Shown piece by piece: positions 61,901-64,000 of a stretch of DNA of 64,000 bases (position 1 is the first letter of the stretch; every line of letters begins with the position of its first letter). The DNA lies in NCBI GenBank assembly GCA_014526335.1, contig JACTAT010000010.1, forward strand, positions 5,388,282 through 5,452,281. The letters are read 5' to 3'. The stretch is from Chrysaora quinquecirrha. Its lineage: Eukaryota; Cnidaria; Scyphozoa; Semaeostomeae; Pelagiidae. Position numbers and translations under genes: made by a program. Under the pieces are notes generated by a model. That model had not been told where the DNA came from. It did not search any database and saw only the letters and a list, made by a program, of their open reading frames with translations.

Positions 61901-63801
61901 AGAGCGTTTCCAGTCTTCCAAGCTACCTTGAAAGAGAAAATATAAGATGAAAAAATAATGTTATCGAATAACTATTCGATTACCTCCAAAGCTATCTTCT
62001 TTGGAAATTTGGGAGAAAATCATGTGTACTTACATGTTACGTCATCAAACGCATTCTCTGGTGAAACTGATCGTCTGTAAATAACGTGAGCACCATGAGA
62101 ATCATGACTTCTTTTAACGTTTGCAATGTGACTTGGAATTGGAGAAATCAAGAACGTTCCTTCCTCTCTTAAAATCATCCCACTCTGAAAAGATATAAGG
62201 TACAACAAATGACTGGACAGAAAAACACAAGCCTTATCTTATCTCGAAAGTCAGCAGACATAAAATAGTATTTCTTCTGAATATATAATTTGAAAAATTA
62301 TGGTTTAGCTAGCAACTTTTCTCAGGATTGCATCAAAGTAAACATCTTAGCTCTGGCACAAATGAGGGCAAGACATGAAAAATGTCATATGCTCGAAGGT
62401 GCTGTGGCGTCGTGGTGTAATCCAGCTGACTCGTGGTGTCAGAAGCTCAGTGTGGTCAGGGTTAGAGCCAAGCCACGGTAGCTTCACAGCCAGGGTCGAG
62501 GTCTCGATTAGTTAACCTACTACTGAGATCCTAGTGACTGCCGCTAAAACACCATTTCACCTTCACCTTCACAGCTTTAAGTATCAAAGCTTAGTACAAT
62601 GGTTGCCAAAGCTTTAAAACTTTCCGTCCTGTGATTTTAATCAATCAATTAACGACCCCTACGAATTACTGTTATAGGTTAATCTATTGGCCTAAGCCAG
62701 GAAAAATGCTCTCTTGACGTCTGTCCTCAACCTCGTCTCCAAGGTGAAAAGGCCTCTACGTGTAACTCCGCTGTCCATATTCGACCCTGCTATCGGCCTT
62801 GTCTATTCGCAATTTAATTGGCTGCTCAAGCAATAGATATTTTTAAGTGACGTCACAGTTTTATCAAATATCACACTACTGTATGTGAAAAACATGTATA
62901 AAAGCCAAAAAATTATGCTACATGCGATATTGTATCTTGCCTGATAGTCATCAATGAAATTTTTGCATTTCCTTGCTTTCGTAAGAACATCTGCTTTCGT
63001 AATATACATCTTGTTTTTATGATTAGGCCAAAATTGCCAGTATTTTGGCAGATTTTTGTGGGTGGAACCTAGACTTATTTCCTGAGCCCCAGATATCGCT
63101 CATGAGACAGAGGCCAACACTAAAATGGGGTGGTGGAGGAGAGGGAACTAAAGACTCAATTTGACGGTTGAGATTCGAGGAAATTCAATTTGGGACCTGG
63201 GGACGAGATTGGTCTGTCCTGATCATTTTAACTCTTTCTGCAATATTTGAACTGATAGTATAACACCTTGTAACTGCTATGCTTAAACACGTTCCAGATT
63301 ATTACCTAACATGGTATGCCTATGCCAAGTTATACATTTTCACAGTGTCTCCTATTACCTTATCAAGAATAGGGCTAAGGTTGGGCTAAGGTCCTCACTC
63401 AGTCTAGCTGCACTGATGAGCCCTGAAATTGGGCGAAACCGGTCTGTAGCTGACTGTTTGAGGTGTCAGTGGTTTTCTTACACTTAAGCTTGAAATACGA
63501 CTTACCAAGCCATTAGTATGGTCCAAAACAACTTTCGACTTAGCATCAGAAGTAATTTTTCCAGTGCTTGATGTCAGCGGTCTACCTGCGATCCTCGTGA
63601 CACCATCCTTATTGTGATGCTCGATGACCTGATTGGCTGGAACATGTTTTGTATTTCTTGTGATGTTGAGATGAAAATCCAGGTCAAATGCATAGAAATG
63701 CAGATACAATGGCTTGCAATCGTGTATGGATCTTTGTGCATCGGCATATAGCTTTCCATTCTCGTCCACAATAACTGGATGAACGATTTTGTACTCTGGA
63801 A
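47560..63801 (-). CDS. ADAMTS-family metalloprotease, copy B (exons 4-24, 5'-partial, with a nonsense codon)
   Basis: Tandem paralogue of copy A in the same orientation. 21 exons match A exons 4-24 one for one. All lengths agree except exon 5 (151 against 150 nt) and exon 6 (161 against 155 nt, in frame). The first three exons lie right of the window. Exon 18 contains an in-frame TAG (53479-53481) where A has GAG. After exon 24 (donor GGAG|GTATGG) no counterpart of A exons 25-30 was found. It could be a truncated but catalytically complete protease, a dying paralogue, or an assembly error at one base. Confidence 0.85.
49310..50480. repeat. Polypurine tract, intron 21 of copy B
   Basis: About 1.2 kb of A/G on the plus strand, including an (AAGGAG)n-like run at 50040-50165, in the intron equivalent to the 13755-15175 tract of copy A. 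Confidence 0.9.
50860..51495. repeat. Polypurine tract, intron 20 of copy B
   Basis: About 640 bp A/G-rich (GAAGAAG, GAAAAGG), equivalent in position to 16196-16665. Confidence 0.88.
52340..52592 (+). mobile_element. 5S-rRNA-derived SINE, fullest copy
   Basis: The core at 52380-52427 (TGCTGAAGTTAAGCTTGGTC...GGTCAGCATCTGGATGGGTGAC) matches the internal promoter half of 5S rRNA (GAAGTTAAGC, GGTTAGTAC-TGGATGGGTGAC) in order and spacing. It is preceded by GGCCAAGCTTCTCAGTCAGC. A body (AACTCACTCTGCCGTC, TTAAACTAGGGGTCCCATG, GCTAAAAAAGCTAGAAATAA) and a CAACAA-type tail follow. Other copies: 8977-9215, 46021-46136 and 55866-56125. Confidence 0.8.
52950..53280. repeat. Word-array repeat (CAAACATTGTTTG-type)
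   Basis: AAACATTGTTT/AAAACATTGC/TTTGACCAACAATGTTTG words in both orientations recur about ten times in intron 18 of copy B. A foldback MITE is likely; ends are unclear. Confidence 0.5.
53382..53505 (-). CDS. Copy B exon 18 with in-frame TAG stop
   Basis: The exon matches A exon 18 (EVGCDMKM... then DRCGVCGGDGSNC), but the codon after ATGAAGATG is TAG (53479-53481) where A has GAG. The stop would fall just before the end of the Cys-rich region. Flanking codons are well conserved and splice sites are intact, so the change looks recent, or is an assembly or allelic difference. Confidence 0.85.
53806..54190. repeat. 21-bp minisatellite, about 18 copies
   Basis: Tandem GACCAGTGCTGAGACACGGC+T units with C/T and G/A variants, in intron 17 of copy B. 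The minus strand stays open as a Trp-Ser-Ala-Val-Ser-Gln-His heptad only because 21 is a multiple of three. Single unit-like segments at 54442-54475 and 54540-54565 (GTGTCTCAGCACTGGCACAG) suggest the source sequence. Confidence 0.92.
54785..55115. repeat. Word-array repeat (GTCTAGCCAAGGGTATC)
   Basis: CTAGCCAAGGGTATTC, CTAGCAAAGGGTATCATA, CAAGGGTATCATTTTGG, CTAGCCAAGGGTACAATT and CTAGCCAACGGTACCATT occur over about 330 bp in intron 17 of copy B. It fits the word-rich MITE pattern, with no clear ends. Confidence 0.55.
55224..58151 (-). CDS. Copy B exons 13-17: disintegrin-like region, TSP1-1, Cys-rich region
   Basis: Exons are 58053-58151, 57238-57386, 56823-56889, 56175-56253 and 55224-55348. 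They read HICETLMCETQTYGVC, FSDYLPCNRPCGGGA, NGGKPCLGESIKDK, CPPGTKTYREDQCA, and YRPCVLICKTPGQ then VKDGTVTSAARTGVC. No frame break. Confidence 0.9.
55404..55545. repeat. Foldback element, ~50-bp arms
   Basis: CACAAGTCGTTTGCGATTTG...CTGGACGCCAAAAC on the left and its near complement GTTTTGGCGTTTAGCAATTC...CACAAAGACTTGTGT on the right, with about 35 bp between. Confidence 0.75.
55866..56125 (-). mobile_element. 5S-rRNA-derived SINE copy
   Basis: The minus strand reads TGGCCAAGCTTCTCAGTCAG, CTGAAGTTAAACTTGGTTGT, GTGAGGTCAGCATCTGGATG and GGTGACTTTCCAGATAG. A body ends in GCTAGAAATGACAGCCTAAT and a CAACAA tail. Confidence 0.75.
56415..56785. repeat. Tandem GGAGGGAGCGTTTAAA-type array
   Basis: About 20 units of 15-18 bp (GGAGGGAGCGCTTAAA, GATGGGGTGTTTAAA) in intron 15 of copy B, next to ATACTGTATAG. 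The unit resembles the terminal words of the AATAAGC/AACGCC repeat group. Confidence 0.8.
57416..57831. mobile_element. MITE with CAACCTCGTYYCCAGG inverted ends
   Basis: CAACCTCGTTTCCAGGCCCC at 57416 mirrors CCTGGGGACGAGGTTGG at 57831. A second copy at 62727-63213 has the same ends and interior (CCGCTGTCCATATTCGACCC, GGCAAGATACAATAT) and a ~70-bp insertion near 63068-63135. Confidence 0.8.
58417..61926 (-). CDS. Copy B exons 6-12: cleavage site and metzincin domain
   Basis: Exons are 61766-61926, 61580-61663, 61287-61405, 60520-60551 (32-nt micro-exon), 59778-59874, 59039-59179 and 58417-58585. It holds a basic stretch SLPRERRR, NMELMIVADVNMVKFYG, the zinc site HEIAHNLGLDHD and Met-turn GIHIMA. 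All catalytic residues are kept. Differences from A cluster in exon 8 (MHDLFGKSLNWLHKN for MMQLLPKFRNWLYKN). Confidence 0.92.
58694..58860 (-). mobile_element. tRNA-like SINE fragment
   Basis: The minus strand carries GAGAGTTGCTCGTTGATTC, CTCTGATCATACAGTCCAGG and then a decayed B box. Same family as 31258-31700. It joins a fragment of the TAGACCTTTTCGA MITE at 58617-58705. Confidence 0.55.
58882..59028. mobile_element. Short MITE with TTACCTGAGTC ends
   Basis: TGATTACCTGAGTCCCAGTT on the left mirrors AACTACGACTCAGGTAATAA on the right. Relatives start at 34085 and 63068. Confidence 0.7.
59473..59602. repeat. (ATCAAT)n tract, intron 10 of copy B
   Basis: About 130 bp of TATCAA hexamers with one phase slip. 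Copy A has none in this intron. Confidence 0.95.
60856..61017. repeat. (ATCAAT)n tract, intron 8 of copy B
   Basis: TATCAA hexamers, flanked at 60620-60820 by (GATAAT)n. Same intron as the 28540-28928 tract in copy A. Confidence 0.95.
62034..63801 (-). CDS. Copy B exons 4-5: propeptide
   Basis: Exons are 63506-63801 and 62034-62184. Exon 4 reads YKIVHPVIVDENGKL and YLHFYAFDLDFHLNITRN. Exon 5 keeps an open frame (SGMILREEGTFLISPIPSHI), unlike copy A. Its acceptor is also CAGAG. Confidence 0.9.
62398..62580 (+). mobile_element. tRNA-derived SINE, second family, full head and tail
   Basis: Begins GCTGTGGCGTCGTGGTGTAA (A-box-like) and has a decayed B box GGGTTAGAGCCAAGCCACGG. Then come AGGGTCGAGGTCTCGATTAG, CTGAGATCCTAGTGACTG and a CACCTTCACCTTCA tail. 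In intron 4 of copy B. Confidence 0.75.
62727..63213. mobile_element. MITE with CAACCTCGTYYCCAGG ends, interrupted
   Basis: Opposite-orientation relative of 57416-57831. A segment starting TAGACTTATTTCCTGAGCCC (63068) looks like a fragment of the TTACCTGAGTC family inserted in it. Confidence 0.7.
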
Positions 63802-64000
63802 CTAAATAAAAAAGGTAAACAACTTGGTGCTATTGACTTCTTGTAAAATGTAAACAGGGCCATATCATGGATGACAAAATTTTGAGAAAAAGTGGAAACA
63901 TCTTAAGTTTGAAACACTTAAAAGCTTTGTTCTTCTGGCACTCCTCGGATTATAAACGCCAGAAACAGAGCTAAACAACTGACTAAAGCGAAATTTCTAC

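Overview
This is eukaryotic, almost certainly animal, nuclear DNA. It has GT-AG introns, tRNA-derived and 5S-rRNA-like short repeats, many TA-flanked miniature inverted-repeat elements (MITEs), microsatellites and long polypurine tracts. The protein content (an ADAMTS protease ending in two Cys-rich 'GCY...GECW.G...VYRF' modules) and the repeat load suggest a cnidarian, perhaps an anthozoan such as a coral. That assignment is inference. All recognised genes lie on the minus strand.

Layout, left to right: (1) 1-417, the end of a Penelope-like retroelement with a GIY-YIG nuclease domain, cut by the window edge. (2) 477-915, two intact tRNA-Cys(GCA) genes. (3) 1440-2045, a ~130-bp satellite. (4) 2237-4488, a two-exon PP2C phosphatase resembling mitochondrial PPM1K. 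(5) 5332-35333, ADAMTS copy A: I resolved 30 exons by hand, and their phases agree from signal peptide to stop, except for a 1-nt deficit in exon 5. (6) 34632-36730, a tRNA-Cys cluster, part of it inside intron 1 of copy A. Its right end repeats the pair at 477-915, spacer included. (7) 36.7-47.5 kb, a repeat-rich stretch with nested MITEs, a decayed TSP1 exon and two weak exon candidates. (8) 47560-63801, ADAMTS copy B, a tandem paralogue matching exons 4-24 of A. Its 5' end lies beyond the window, and it has no recognisable counterparts of exons 25-30.

The encoded ADAMTS is modular: signal peptide, propeptide, basic cleavage site, metzincin domain (HEIAHNLGLDHD plus Met-turn), disintegrin-like region, TSP1 repeat, Cys-rich region, spacer, five more TSP1 repeats and, in A only, two terminal modules. 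Each copy carries one lesion. A has a 1-nt deletion in exon 5 that a 2-nt-shifted tandem acceptor could put back in frame. B has an in-frame TAG in exon 18 that would remove the spacer and all later TSP1 repeats.

The introns hold many MITE families that share one design: TA-flanked inverted repeats plus a family-specific short word repeated inside the element. Long polypurine tracts occupy equivalent introns in both paralogues. Coordinates were assigned by eye. No alignment, folding or database search was run.
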